A stretch of DNA of 64,000 bases from Roseomonas sp. GC11 (lineage in GTDB: Bacteria > Pseudomonadota > Alphaproteobacteria > Acetobacterales > Acetobacteraceae): the NCBI RefSeq assembly GCF_024437745.1, contig NZ_JANFNY010000002.1, forward strand, positions 62,001 to 126,000, read 5' to 3'. A model generated the notes under the pieces. It worked only from the letters and a program-made list of their open reading frames with translations. It did no database searches and had not been told where the DNA came from. Each line of letters begins with the position of its first letter. Within the stretch, counting starts at the first letter, position 1. Below are positions 44,878 through 53,516 of the stretch, in pieces. The translations under genes and the position numbers were made by a program.

Positions 44878-45843
44878 ATGACGCTCTCCCGCCGCCTCGT
44901 GCTGGCCGGGGCCGGCCTGCTGGCCACGCCTTCCCTGCTGCGCGCCCAGCCCGCCTATCCCAGCCGCCCCATTCGCCTCGTGGTGCCCTTCCCCGGTGGC
45001 GGCGCCACCGATGTGACCGCCCGCGTCATCGGCGAGCGGCTGAGCCCCCTCCTCGGCCAGCCGGTGGTGGTCGATAACCGCCCCGGCGCCGGCGGGCTGC
45101 TCGGCTGCGACATGGTCGCCAAGGCCGAGCCGGATGGCCACACCCTGCTGATGTGCACCATCGGCACCGCCAGCATCAACCAGTACCTCTACAGCAAGAT
45201 GCCCTATGACCCGCGCGACCTCGCGCCGGTCGCGCTGGTGAACTCGCTGGCCAATGTCGTCGTCGTCCCCGCCAACAGCCGCATCCGCGATATCCGCCAG
45301 CTGCTGGAAGCTGGGAAGAAGGAGGACATGACCTATGGCACCCCGGGCAATGGCACCTCCGGCCATATGTGCGGCGAGCTGATGAAGGTCCGCACCGGCA
45401 CGAAGTTCACGCATGTGCCCTATCGCGGCAGTGCCACGGTGATCCCGGACCTGATCGCCGGCCGCATCGACCTCGCCGTGGACAACCTGCCGCCCTACCT
45501 GCCGCATATCCAGGAAGGCCGCCTGCGCGCCCTGGCGGTGACCAGCAAGGCCCGCTGGTTCGCCCTGCCCGACGTGCCGAGCATGGCCGAGGCCGGGGTG
45601 GAAGGCTTCGAGGCCGAAGCCTGGTTCGGCCTCCAGGCCCATGCCCGCACGCCGAAGGCGATCACCGAGCGCCTCTCCGGCCTGGTGCTCGATATCTGCA
45701 AGGAGGCCGGCGCCATCACCCGCCTGCGCGATGTCGGCTCCGAGCCGCGCCCGCTCGACGCCGCCGCCTTCGGCCGCTTCATCGAGGCCGAGAACGCGAA
45801 GTGGAAAGAGGTCGTCCGCGTCTCGGGGGCGAAGCTCGATTGA
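44878..45843 (+). CDS. Tripartite tricarboxylate transporter substrate-binding protein (Bug family), 2
   Basis: A 321-residue Bug-type binding protein. The signal peptide LSRRLVLAGAGLLATPSLLRAQ has an RR pair. Family motifs YPSRPIRLVVPFPGGGATDVTARV and VVDNRPGAGGLLGCDMVAKAEPDGHTLL are present. ATG 44878 has AAGGA at 44866-44870. It lies 72 bp after the first copy in the same direction and is an orphan with respect to TctA/TctB. Confidence 0.9.
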   Translation: MTLSRRLVLAGAGLLATPSLLRAQPAYPSRPIRLVVPFPGGGATDVTARVIGERLSPLLGQPVVVDNRPGAGGLLGCDMVAKAEPDGHTLLMCTIGTASINQYLYSKMPYDPRDLAPVALVNSLANVVVVPANSRIRDIRQLLEAGKKEDMTYGTPGNGTSGHMCGELMKVRTGTKFTHVPYRGSATVIPDLIAGRIDLAVDNLPPYLPHIQEGRLRALAVTSKARWFALPDVPSMAEAGVEGFEAEAWFGLQAHARTPKAITERLSGLVLDICKEAGAITRLRDVGSEPRPLDAAAFGRFIEAENAKWKEVVRVSGAKLD

Positions 45844-45849
45844 ACGCTT

Positions 45850-46005
45850 CCGGGGAGGCTCCGCCTCCCCGAACCCCTCCGCCGGGGGGACAGGGTCCCC
45901 CCGGACCCCGCCATCAGTTTGGCGCCCACTGATCGCGGGGTCCCCAGAGGAGATTTGGGGTGGCCGTGCCACCCCGGCGGGGGTCAGGGGGCAGCGCCCC
46001 CTGCC
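45850..46005. repeat. Type II GC-rich double hairpins, copy c (two units)
   Basis: Two successive double-hairpin units. Stems include GGGGAGGC/GCCTCCCC, GGGGGGACA/GTCCCCCC, GGGGTGGC/GCCACCCC and GGGGGC/GCCCCC, with the linker CGGCGGGGGTC in the second unit. They fill the gap between the convergent Bug and racemase genes and are well placed as terminators. Confidence 0.7.
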
Positions 46006-46009
46006 GCGC

Positions 46010-46735
46010 TTACCGCAGCAGCGACTCCAGCGCCGGGCTGACCCCGCTCACCTGCCGCCCGCGCGGCGGCGCCATGCTGCCGGCGCTGGCCTTGGGCAGG
46101 CCCAGCCCCACCATGGCCTCGGCCAGCTTCACCGCGCAGGCGATGCCGTCCAGCAGCGGCACCGGGCTGTCCGGGATGCGCGCGGCCATACCGGCCAGGG
46201 CGGCGCCGCCCAGGATCACACTGTCAGCCCCCTGCGCCACCATGCGGGCGATGCTCTCCGCCACCAGGGCGCGCACGCGCTCCGGCTCGCGCACCGCGTC
46301 CTGCGGCGTGGCGGCCACGCCCTCCAGCGCCGCCAGCCGCCCGGACAGGCCGTGCCGCCCGACCAGCTCGCGATAGGTCTCCACCCCGCCCAGCGTCACC
46401 AGCCCGAAGCGCGCCCCCACCATGCAGGCGGTCAGGCAGGCGGCCTCCGTCATGCCCAGCACCGGGCAGGGCATGATCTGCCGCGCCGCCTCCAGCGCCG
46501 TGTCATGGCTGACAGCCAGCACCACGGCATCCACCTGCCCGGCATGCTCGGCCAGCAGTTCCAGCAGCGCGTGGCCGGCGATGATGTTCTCCGCCCGCGT
46601 CGAGATGGCGGCGGCGCCGAAGCGCGGCGTGGCGGGGAGGATCTCCGTCCCCGGCGCGGCGACGGCACGGCCGGCGGCGGCGCAGAGTTCGGAGATCGCC
46701 ACGGTGGTGTTGGCGTTGGCGACGAGGATGCGCAT
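46010..46735 (-). CDS. Aspartate/glutamate racemase family protein
   Basis: A 241-residue protein of the Asp/Glu/hydantoin racemase superfamily. MRILVANANTTVAISE opens the typical fold. Two candidate catalytic cysteines are in the regions MPCPVLGMTEAACLTA and the DGIACAVKLAEA segment. The first canonical cysteine position reads LAVSHDT (Ser instead of Cys), which may mean a changed activity, for example a maleate-isomerase-like or hydantoin-type reaction. ATG 46735 is used. Followed by the TauD-like gene upstream on the same strand (7 bp gap). Confidence 0.78.
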   Translation of the reverse strand: MRILVANANTTVAISELCAAAGRAVAAPGTEILPATPRFGAAAISTRAENIIAGHALLELLAEHAGQVDAVVLAVSHDTALEAARQIMPCPVLGMTEAACLTACMVGARFGLVTLGGVETYRELVGRHGLSGRLAALEGVAATPQDAVREPERVRALVAESIARMVAQGADSVILGGAALAGMAARIPDSPVPLLDGIACAVKLAEAMVGLGLPKASAGSMAPPRGRQVSGVSPALESLLR

Positions 46736-46742
46736 GGCGGGT

Positions 46743-47504
46743 TCAGCTTTCAGCGGCGAGCACGGCGAAGGGTCCGCCCTCCAGGCGGGAGGGCGTGGCG
46801 CGCAGCGGCAGCGCGGAGAGCCCCGGCGCCCGGCTGGCCCAGACCAGGAAGGGGTTGACCGCCAGCACATCACCGGGGCGCAGCGGCAGCTTCAGCGGCA
46901 GGCCAGGCTCGGCCGCCACCAGCTCCAGCGAGGCCAGGGCGCCGCCCAGCGCCGCCGGGTCCAGCGCCGCGCGGTCACAGCGGGCGGAGAAAGTGCCGCC
47001 CGACACGGCGAAGACCGGCAGCGCCAGATCCCCCCCGCTCGGCAGCGGGCGGTAGAGCACCTCCAGCGCCGCGCGGTCGGAACCGAGAAGGATGTTGTGC
47101 AGCGCGGCGGCGGAGAGCAGGGCGATCTCCGTCGGCTCGCGGCAGAGCAGCAGCAGGATGTCGCACGGCTCGGTGTGCCAGGGGCCGGTGGCGGCGGGCA
47201 CGGCGGCGGGGCGGCCCAGCCGGCTGCCCAGCAGGCCGAGCAGCGCCATCGGCTCCGCCGGGCAGGGCAGGCCGCGCAGCAGCGCGAAACCCTGGCCATG
47301 GCCCAGCCGCTCCACCACCTGCCCGAGCAGGGGGGAGAGCCGCGCCAGCGGCGCGCCCGGCGTGGCCAGCGCCGATTCGATCTCGGCCGCGGTGCCGGCG
47401 CCGAGCGGCAGCATCCAGTCCGCCGGCGAGAGCGCCTCGCCGGTCCAGAGATGCGGCCCGGCCTGCGGCACGATGCGGCGGGGGGGAACATAATCTGTCG
47501 TCAT
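46743..47504 (-). CDS. TauD/TfdA-like protein, probably lacking a metal-binding His
   Basis: A 253-residue protein resembling 2-oxoglutarate-dependent dioxygenases of the TauD/TfdA family: GQGFALLRGLPCP, WHTEPCDILLLLC, HNILLGSDRAALEVLYRPL and LPLKLPLRPGDVLAVNPF. The first iron-binding motif is His-x-Glu (HTE) rather than the usual His-x-Asp. At the distal position the expected His before SR appears as Ala (VWASRAPG). It may be inactive as an oxygenase or work differently. It diverges from the M20 gene at 47640 and is followed by the racemase gene. Confidence 0.68.
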   Translation of the reverse strand: MTTDYVPPRRIVPQAGPHLWTGEALSPADWMLPLGAGTAAEIESALATPGAPLARLSPLLGQVVERLGHGQGFALLRGLPCPAEPMALLGLLGSRLGRPAAVPAATGPWHTEPCDILLLLCREPTEIALLSAAALHNILLGSDRAALEVLYRPLPSGGDLALPVFAVSGGTFSARCDRAALDPAALGGALASLELVAAEPGLPLKLPLRPGDVLAVNPFLVWASRAPGLSALPLRATPSRLEGGPFAVLAAES

Positions 47505-47639
47505 CAGGACGGATGATGGCGCAGCCGGGGCGCGGATGCACCATCGCGCTTTCGCGCGCGGCCCCCTTGCGGAGCGCCCCCACCCGGCCGCAGGCTGCGG
47601 CACCGAGCACCGCCACGCTTCCCAGGACAGGAGAGCACG

Positions 47640-48806
47640 ATGGACGCCGAGACACCCCCGGCCGAGCAGCCCGAGGCCCTGCGCGCCCTCGCCCTGCCCT
47701 TCGAGACGGAGGCCCTGCTGGCCGGGCTGCGCCCCTGGGTGGAATGCGAGAGCCCGACCTACGATGCCGCGGCGGTCAACCGCATGATGTCCGTGGCGGC
47801 GCGCGACCTCGCCCTGCTCGGCGCCCGCATCGAGCGCATTCCCGGCCGGATGGGCTTTTCCGACTGCATCCGCGCCCGCTTCCCCCACCCGGACGGGGAG
47901 ATGGAGGGGGGCATCCTCGTGCTCGCCCATCTCGATACGGTGCACCCGGTGGGGACGCTGAAAGCCCTGCCCTTCCGGCGTGACGGCGCGCGCTGCTTCG
48001 GCCCCGGCATCTGCGACATGAAGGGCGGCACCTATGTCGCGGTGCAGGCCATGGCGGCCATCATCCAGGCCGGCATCGCCACGCGCCGCCCCGTCACCTT
48101 CCTGCTCACCGGCGATGAGGAGGTGGGCAGCCCCTCCACCCGCGACCTGATCGAGGCCGAGGCCAGCCGGCACGAGGTGGTGCTGGTGCCCGAGCCCGCC
48201 CAGCGCGACGGCGGCGTGGTGACGGGGCGCTACGCCATCGCCCGCTTCAACCTGCGCGTCACCGGCCGGCCGAGCCATGCCGGCGCCGCCCTCTCCGACG
48301 GGCGCAGCGCCATCCGCGAGATGTGCCGCCAGGTGCTGGCCATCGAGGCGATGACCACCGAGTCCTGCACCTTCTCCGTCGGCGTCGTGCATGGCGGGCA
48401 ATGGGTGAACTGCGTCGCCACCCATTGCGACGCCGAGGCCCTGACCATGGCCCGCCGGCAGGAGGATCTGGACCGCGCGGTGGAGAAGATGCTCAGCCTC
48501 TCCGCCCAGGGCGATGTGCTGCTGGAGGTGCGCCGCGGCGTCACCCGCCCCGTCTGGGAGCCGGACGAGGCGACTCTGGCGCTGTATCGCATGGCGCAGG
48601 GCCTGGCCGGGCGGCTCGGCCTGCCGCTGCCCCATGACAGCGCCGGCGGCGGCTCGGACGGCAATTTCACCGGCGCCCTGGGCATCCCGACGCTGGACGG
48701 CCTCGGCCTCCAGGGCGCGGGCATCCATACGCTCCAGGAGCATATCCTGGTGGACAGCCTCGTCCCCCGCGCCCGCCTCTTCGCCGGGCTGCTGGCCAGC
48801 GTGTGA
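47640..48806 (+). CDS. M20 family metallopeptidase (glutamate carboxypeptidase-like)
   Basis: A 388-residue M20/ArgE-type peptidase. Metal ligands are visible in LVLAHLDTVHPVG, GPGICDMKGG and TGDEEVGS (catalytic Glu-Glu), and in the distal region near GIHTLQEHILVDSL. VTGRPSHAGAALSDGRSAI is the dimerisation-domain signature. It resembles carboxypeptidase G2, which removes C-terminal glutamate. ATG 47640 has AGGAGAG upstream. It diverges from the TauD-like gene. Confidence 0.88.
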   Translation: MDAETPPAEQPEALRALALPFETEALLAGLRPWVECESPTYDAAAVNRMMSVAARDLALLGARIERIPGRMGFSDCIRARFPHPDGEMEGGILVLAHLDTVHPVGTLKALPFRRDGARCFGPGICDMKGGTYVAVQAMAAIIQAGIATRRPVTFLLTGDEEVGSPSTRDLIEAEASRHEVVLVPEPAQRDGGVVTGRYAIARFNLRVTGRPSHAGAALSDGRSAIREMCRQVLAIEAMTTESCTFSVGVVHGGQWVNCVATHCDAEALTMARRQEDLDRAVEKMLSLSAQGDVLLEVRRGVTRPVWEPDEATLALYRMAQGLAGRLGLPLPHDSAGGGSDGNFTGALGIPTLDGLGLQGAGIHTLQEHILVDSLVPRARLFAGLLASV

Positions 48807-48950
48807 GATTTTTTCTGTCAGGGAAGAATGTTCTTTTTTGAAAAAAAGAACCAAAAAACTTTTTTTCAGTTGAGCGGCCCGCTGTGACGGGAGACGGCGG
48901 CAGCCTGAAAGAAAGTCTTTTTGCTTCTTTTTCTTCAGAAAAAGAAGATT
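48807..48950. repeat. Type I composite hairpin repeat, copy 4 (B-A-C order)
   Basis: Hairpin B (48830-48851, arms GTTCTTTTTT type) is followed by the inner stem around GCGGCCCGCTGTGACGGGAGA, then hairpin C (48924-48947) with perfect 11-bp arms. The inner sequence is the inverse of copy 5, defining a second inner subtype. It lies directly after the M20 stop. Confidence 0.8.
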
Positions 48951-49020
48951 TTTTCTACATAAACCGCCATTGACGCCCCATCATATTGCATCGCAGCATC
49001 CGCTTTCCTCACCGATTCGG

Positions 49021-50004
49021 ATGCTGCCCCGCATGCTGACGCGCCGCGCCGCCCTCACGCTTCCCGCCCTCCTGGCCATGCCGGCGCTCGCCCAGGCGCC
49101 CTGGCCCAGCCGCCCGGTGCGGATGGTGGTGCCCTTCGCCGCCGGTGGCAGCACGGATGTCTCCACCCGCCTGCTCGCGCCGAAGATGCAGGAGGTGCTG
49201 GGCCAGCCCGTCGTCATCGAGAACCGCGCCGGGGCCGGCGGCACGCTGGGTTCGGATGCCGTGGCGAAGTCCCCGGCGGATGGCTCGGTCTTCCTGATGG
49301 GCACCATCTCCACCCATGTCCTCGCCGTCGGTCTCTACCGCGAGCGCCTGCCCTATGACCCGGTGAAGGACTTCACCGCCGTGGCGCCCACGGTGCTGGT
49401 GCCCATCTGCATCACCGTGCATCCCTCGCTGGGGGTGAGGACGCTGGCGGAACTGATCGCGCTGCTGAAGGCCAATCCGGGCAAGTATGCCTATGGCACG
49501 GGCGGGGCCGGCGGCTCGGCGCATATCGCGGCCGTCAGCTTCCTCAACGCCATCGGCGCCGAGGCCACGCATGTGCCCTATCGCGGCAGCGCGCCGATGA
49601 TGAACGACCTGGTGGCGGGGCTGGTGGGCATCGGCTTCGACACCCCGGCGCTGATCGCCCAGCACCACAAGAGCGGCGCGCTGCGCTGCCTGGCCATCGC
49701 CACGGATGAGCACTCCACCCTGATGCCGGAGGTGCCGACCGCCGCCGAGGCCGGGCTGCCGGGCTACAAGGCCTATTCCTGGTTCGGCGTCTTCGCCCCC
49801 GCCGGCACCCCCGCCCCCATCGTGGCACGGATGAACGAGGCGGTGCGCGCCGCCGTCACCGACACCGCCACCACCCAGCGGCTGAAGGAGATGGAACTGC
49901 CCCCCATCGAGAAGGGCAGCCCCGCCGATTTCGCCGCCTTCCTGAAGAGCGAACTCGACCTCTGGGTGCCGCTGGTGCGCGCCAGCGGCGCCACGGCCGA
50001 TTGA
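49021..50004 (+). CDS. Tripartite tricarboxylate transporter substrate-binding protein (Bug family), 3
   Basis: A 327-residue Bug-type periplasmic binding protein. After the signal peptide (LTRRAALTLPALLAMPALAQ) come WPSRPVRMVVPFAAGGSTDVSTR and VIENRAGAGGTLGSDAVAKSPADG. The start is ATG 49021 or 49033, both in frame; a longer frame begins at 48970 but lacks a good N-terminus. It is the third orphan Bug protein in 6 kb. It converges with the SDR gene that follows. Confidence 0.89.
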   Translation: MLPRMLTRRAALTLPALLAMPALAQAPWPSRPVRMVVPFAAGGSTDVSTRLLAPKMQEVLGQPVVIENRAGAGGTLGSDAVAKSPADGSVFLMGTISTHVLAVGLYRERLPYDPVKDFTAVAPTVLVPICITVHPSLGVRTLAELIALLKANPGKYAYGTGGAGGSAHIAAVSFLNAIGAEATHVPYRGSAPMMNDLVAGLVGIGFDTPALIAQHHKSGALRCLAIATDEHSTLMPEVPTAAEAGLPGYKAYSWFGVFAPAGTPAPIVARMNEAVRAAVTDTATTQRLKEMELPPIEKGSPADFAAFLKSELDLWVPLVRASGATAD

Positions 50005-50031
50005 GGCGAAGCCCGATCAGGGCGGGGGGCG

Positions 50032-50787
50032 CTATTTCCCCCCGTCCACGCTCAGCACCTGCCCGCTGATCCACTTCGCCCGCTCGCTGGCGAGGAAGGT
50101 AACGGCATCGGCGATATCCTGCGCCTCGCCCAGGCGGCGCAGCGCGATGCCCTCCACCAGCCGCTTCTGCCCCTCCGCGCCATAGCTCTCGAACTGCGCG
50201 ATGGAGGCGGGGTTGGAGGGGATGAAGCCCGGCGCCACCGAATTCACCCGGATGCCATGCGGGCCGAGTTCATGCGCCAGTTGCCGCGTCAGCCCCACCA
50301 GCCCGTGCTTGGCGGCGCAATAGGCCTGGATGCCGGTCAGGCTGCGCTGCAGCCCGGCGCCGGAGGATATCGTCACGATCGCCCCGCGCCCGGCGCGCTT
50401 CATCCCCGGCGCGGCGGCGGCGCAGAGGTTGAAGCAGGCATGCAGGTTGATGTCGAACAGGGCGTGCCAGTCCGCCTCCGGCACCTCGTCCACCGGGCGC
50501 ATCACCTGGCCGCGCACGCCACCCGCATTGGCCACCAGCACGCCGAGCGGCGCGCCGGCGGCTGCCTCCACCCGGCCGATCCAGCCGCGCGCCGCGCCGG
50601 GGGCCGTCAGGTCGAAGGCCTCGGTGGCGATCGCCGTGCCCCCGGCGGTGGCCGCAAGCTCTTCCGCCGAGAGGTCGCAGGCGAAGACCCGCGCGCCCAT
50701 CGCCGCGAAATCCCGCGCGATGACCTGGCCGAAGCCGTGCCCGGCCCCCGTCACCGCCACCACCACGCCGTCGAAGCGGATGTTCAT
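50032..50787 (-). CDS. SDR family oxidoreductase (3-oxoacyl-ACP reductase-like)
   Basis: A 251-residue classical SDR. The cofactor motif TGAGHGFG is near residues 13-20, followed by ANAGG, the Ser of TISSGAG and the YCAAK catalytic pair; the C-terminal SGQVLSVDGGK is typical. Its ATG overlaps the stop of the ApbA-type gene (ATGA at 50787-50784), so they form a two-gene operon for reduction of linked oxo-acid or alcohol substrates. Confidence 0.9.
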   Translation of the reverse strand: MNIRFDGVVVAVTGAGHGFGQVIARDFAAMGARVFACDLSAEELAATAGGTAIATEAFDLTAPGAARGWIGRVEAAAGAPLGVLVANAGGVRGQVMRPVDEVPEADWHALFDINLHACFNLCAAAAPGMKRAGRGAIVTISSGAGLQRSLTGIQAYCAAKHGLVGLTRQLAHELGPHGIRVNSVAPGFIPSNPASIAQFESYGAEGQKRLVEGIALRRLGEAQDIADAVTFLASERAKWISGQVLSVDGGK

Positions 50788-51854
50788 GGCGCCAGAAGCT
50801 CCTTCAGAAGAAGCTCCGTCAGATTGGCGTCGGCCATCGGGCGCGCGCCGGTTTCGCAGGCATGGACCTGGGCGATCAGCCGGTCCAGCGCCGGGGTGGG
50901 GATGGCGTGGCGCCGCCCGGCCTCGGCCACCGGCAGAAGCTGGGCATCCACCTCCGTCCGGCGCCGCCGTACCCAGAGGTCGCGCCAGATGCCGGAATGC
51001 GTCTTCGCATTCGGCCGGTTGAAGGCGACCATGGCCGCCACGCTGGCCGCCGCCGCCGCCTCCGCCGCGCCGGGGGCGAAGGCCGCCGGGTCGAAACCGT
51101 TGAAGCCGAGCGGCGTGACGCCCTCCGCCGCCGCCACGCGCATCACCTCCGTGCCCAGCTCGCGCCAGAGCGGCAGCAGTTCCGGCCGCGCCAGCGCGTC
51201 GGCGATGCCCTTCTCGCCGATGCCCTGGGCGAAGAGCATCGCCGCATAACCCAGCTTGCCCCAGAGGTAGCCCTGGATATTGCCGGTGGTGACGGCATTC
51301 GGCTCGAACAGCGCCAGCAGGCGGTGCAGCGCCTCCAGCCGGGGGGTGATGCGGCCATCGAGTTCGCCCAGCACCAGGGCGCCGCGCCCGCCATAGAGCA
51401 CGCGCCCCGGCGCCAGCCAGTCCGCGCTGAAATTGACGAAGGCACCCACCGTGCGCGCCGCCCCCACCACCTCCGCGATCACCGGCTCGCACAGCCCGTT
51501 CTGGAGGGAGACGACAAAGCCATCCTCCGCCAGATGCGGCAGCAGGGCGCGCGCCGCCTCCGCCGTGTGCTGCGCCTTCACGCAGAGCAGCACGCGGCGG
51601 AAGCGGCCCTTCATCGTCTCCGGCGTCCAGGCCGGGGCGTGGATGGTGTGGTTTTCGATCGGCCCCTCGATGGCGAGGCCGCGCGCCGGGTCGCGGATGG
51701 CGGCGACATGCTCCGCCTCGATATCGCAGAACACCACCGCGTGGCCGGCGCGCACCAGCGCCGCCCCGACGGTGCCACCGATCGCCCCCGCGCCCCAGAC
51801 CAGCACGGGCCCCGCCATGCCCTGCGCCGCGGCGCTCTCTTCCTTCAGTGCCAT
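50784..51854 (-). CDS. ApbA/PanE family 2-ketopantoate reductase-like protein
   Basis: A 356-residue NADP-dependent 2-oxoacid reductase of the ketopantoate reductase family. The Rossmann motif GAGAIGGTVGAALVRAG is near the start (about residues 21-37). CVKAQHTAEAA and LQNGL are conserved, and Lys in GYLWGKLGYAAM is the probable catalytic residue. There are no pantothenate genes beside it, so it may act on another 2-oxo acid in the local catabolic cluster. ATG 51854 is used; MAGPVLVWG 36 bp later is an alternative. Confidence 0.85.
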   Translation of the reverse strand: MALKEESAAAQGMAGPVLVWGAGAIGGTVGAALVRAGHAVVFCDIEAEHVAAIRDPARGLAIEGPIENHTIHAPAWTPETMKGRFRRVLLCVKAQHTAEAARALLPHLAEDGFVVSLQNGLCEPVIAEVVGAARTVGAFVNFSADWLAPGRVLYGGRGALVLGELDGRITPRLEALHRLLALFEPNAVTTGNIQGYLWGKLGYAAMLFAQGIGEKGIADALARPELLPLWRELGTEVMRVAAAEGVTPLGFNGFDPAAFAPGAAEAAAAASVAAMVAFNRPNAKTHSGIWRDLWVRRRRTEVDAQLLPVAEAGRRHAIPTPALDRLIAQVHACETGARPMADANLTELLLKELLAP

Positions 51855-51917
51855 CGGGATTCGCCCCCTTGTTCCGGGAAAGGCTGCGAAAGCCGTGGCG
51901 CTCCGTCAATCCGGCAT

Positions 51918-52002
51918 GATTTTTTCAGGCTGCCGCCGTCTCCCGTCACAGCGGGCCGCCAAACTGAAAAAGTTTTTTGGTTCTTTTTTCCAAAAAAGAA
52001 CT
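51918..52002. repeat. Type I composite hairpin repeat, copy 5
   Basis: TTTTTCAGG, an inner stem of the second subtype (inverse of copy 4), then ACTGAAAAAG and hairpin B (51979-52001). It lies just 3' of the glutathione peroxidase gene (minus strand). Confidence 0.78.
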
Positions 52003-52017
52003 CTTTTCTTTTCCTTC

Positions 52018-52503
52018 TTACAAAATCTTCTCGATCGCCTCCCGCAGCGCCTCCGGCTTGGTGGCGGGGGCGAAGCGGTCCACCACCTCGCCCTGGCGGT
52101 CGATGAGGAACTTGGTGAAGTTCCACTTGATCCCCTCGGTGCCGAACAGGCCCGGCCGCGCCACCTTGAGCGCGCGGAAGAGGGGATGCGCCCCGGCGCC
52201 ATTGACCTCGACCTTGGCGAAGAGGGGAAAGCTCACCTGGAAGCGCGTGGCGCAGAAGGTAGCGATGCTGGCGTCATCCCCCGGCTCCTGGTTGCCGAAC
52301 TGGTTGCAGGGGAAGGCCAGCACGTTGAAGCCGCGCGGCCCGTAGTCGCGCTGAAGCTGTTCCAGCCCGGCATATTGCGGGGTGAAGCCGCAGGCGCTGG
52401 CGGTGTTCACCACCAGCAGCACCTGCCCCTGATAGGCCGCGAGCGGGATGGTTTCCCCATCCGGGCGGCGGGCGGAAAGATCGGCGAGGGGCAGGGCGGA
52501 CAT
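52018..52503 (-). CDS. Glutathione peroxidase family protein
   Basis: A 161-residue thiol peroxidase of the glutathione peroxidase family, detoxifying hydroperoxides. NTASACGFTPQY carries the peroxidatic Cys (not selenocysteine), FPCNQFGNQEPG the conserved Gln, and KWNFTKFLID the catalytic Trp and Asn. The second Cys in FPCNQFG suggests thioredoxin-dependent recycling as in many bacterial members. ATG 52503 is used. Confidence 0.92.
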   Translation of the reverse strand: MSALPLADLSARRPDGETIPLAAYQGQVLLVVNTASACGFTPQYAGLEQLQRDYGPRGFNVLAFPCNQFGNQEPGDDASIATFCATRFQVSFPLFAKVEVNGAGAHPLFRALKVARPGLFGTEGIKWNFTKFLIDRQGEVVDRFAPATKPEALREAIEKIL

Positions 52504-52585
52504 GGCGGGGGTTCTCCCGGAGGATGGGGTTGCCCGGCCTATATCGTGCCGCGGCACGATCCCGCCACCTTACCGGCCGCCGGGC

Positions 52586-53428
52586 TTACCGGCCGCCTTG
52601 GCGGGTGATGTAGATGGCGCTGCCGACGATGAGCGCGGCCCCGCCGGCCAGCCAGAGGTCCACCGCCTCATGGAAGAGCAGCGCCCCGGCCAGCGCGGCG
52701 AAGACCAGCCGCACATAGGAGATGGGCGAGAGCGCCGAGGCATCGGCCAGGCGCAGCGCGTTGATCCAGAGATGCATCCCCGCCGGCCCCAGGATGGAGG
52801 AGCCGGCCAGCAGCGCGGCATTGGTCCAGCCCGGCCAGGCCAGCCCCGGCAGCGCCAGCGGCAGGCTGCCCAGCGTGGTGAAGAGGCCGATATAGAGCAT
52901 GATGGTCTCGGTCCGCTCGGTGCGGGCCAGGGCCTTGGTGGTCAGCACGATGCCGGCGCCGAAGAAGGCGGAGCCGAGCGAGGCCAGCAGGGGCCAGTCG
53001 AGCGGCAGCACCCCGGGCCGCACCACCAGCAGCACGCCGAGGAACCCCACCAGCGTCGCCGCCCAGCGCCGCCAGCCCACGCGCTCCCCCAGCACCGGCC
53101 CGGCCAGGGCGGTGACGAAGAGGACGGAGGTGAAGGACAGCGTTGTGGCCGTGGCCAGCGGCAGGTGCAGGAAGCCCGCGTAATAGAGGCCCCAGCAGGC
53201 GAGCGAGAACACCCCGCGCAGGGCCTGCATCAGCGGCTGGCGGGTGCGCAGGATGCCAAGGCCCTCGCGCGGGACCAGGGGGAGCACCCAGGCGATCTGC
53301 CCCAGCGCGCGGGCCAGCAGGATGGTGTTGCTGGGCACGTCCTGCATCGCCTTCACCATCACCGTTTCCAGGTTGAAGAGGAAAGCGGCGGCGAGCGTCA
53401 GCAGGGCGGCGCGGGCGAGAGGGCTCAT
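52586..53428 (-). CDS. DMT superfamily transporter (EamA family)
   Basis: A 280-residue inner-membrane protein with about ten helices in two EamA repeats (about residues 6-138 and 148-275). ATG 53428 removes an unlikely cysteine-rich extension. EamA proteins export amino acids and other small metabolites; substrate is unknown. It follows the Lrp-type regulator gene in the same direction, 85 bp apart with a hairpin repeat between. Confidence 0.87.
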   Translation of the reverse strand: MSPLARAALLTLAAAFLFNLETVMVKAMQDVPSNTILLARALGQIAWVLPLVPREGLGILRTRQPLMQALRGVFSLACWGLYYAGFLHLPLATATTLSFTSVLFVTALAGPVLGERVGWRRWAATLVGFLGVLLVVRPGVLPLDWPLLASLGSAFFGAGIVLTTKALARTERTETIMLYIGLFTTLGSLPLALPGLAWPGWTNAALLAGSSILGPAGMHLWINALRLADASALSPISYVRLVFAALAGALLFHEAVDLWLAGGAALIVGSAIYITRQGGR

Positions 53429-53477
53429 GCGCGGGGGAGAATGACGCAGGAAGAGAGAAAGACAACAGCACAAAGAA

Positions 53478-53516
53478 AAGTTCTTTTTTGAAAAAAAGAA
53501 CCAAAAAACTTTTTCA
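53478..53516. repeat. Type I composite hairpin repeat, copy 6 (short form)
   Basis: Hairpin B (53480-53502) followed by AAAAAACTTTTTCAG. The TCA of that motif is the stop codon of the Lrp gene on the minus strand, so the repeat abuts or overlaps the gene end. Confidence 0.75.

Noticed and set aside
48829-48870. Recurring mini-frames beginning MFFFEKKNQK or MVLFFKKE at several loci
   Set aside because: They are translations of hairpin B of the type I repeat in either direction. The continuation differs at every locus and some copies lack the ATG, so they are not a protein family.
50784-51854. panE of pantothenate biosynthesis
   Set aside because: The family fits, but no panB or panC is near and it is coupled to an SDR in a catabolic-looking cluster, so the specific assignment is not supported.
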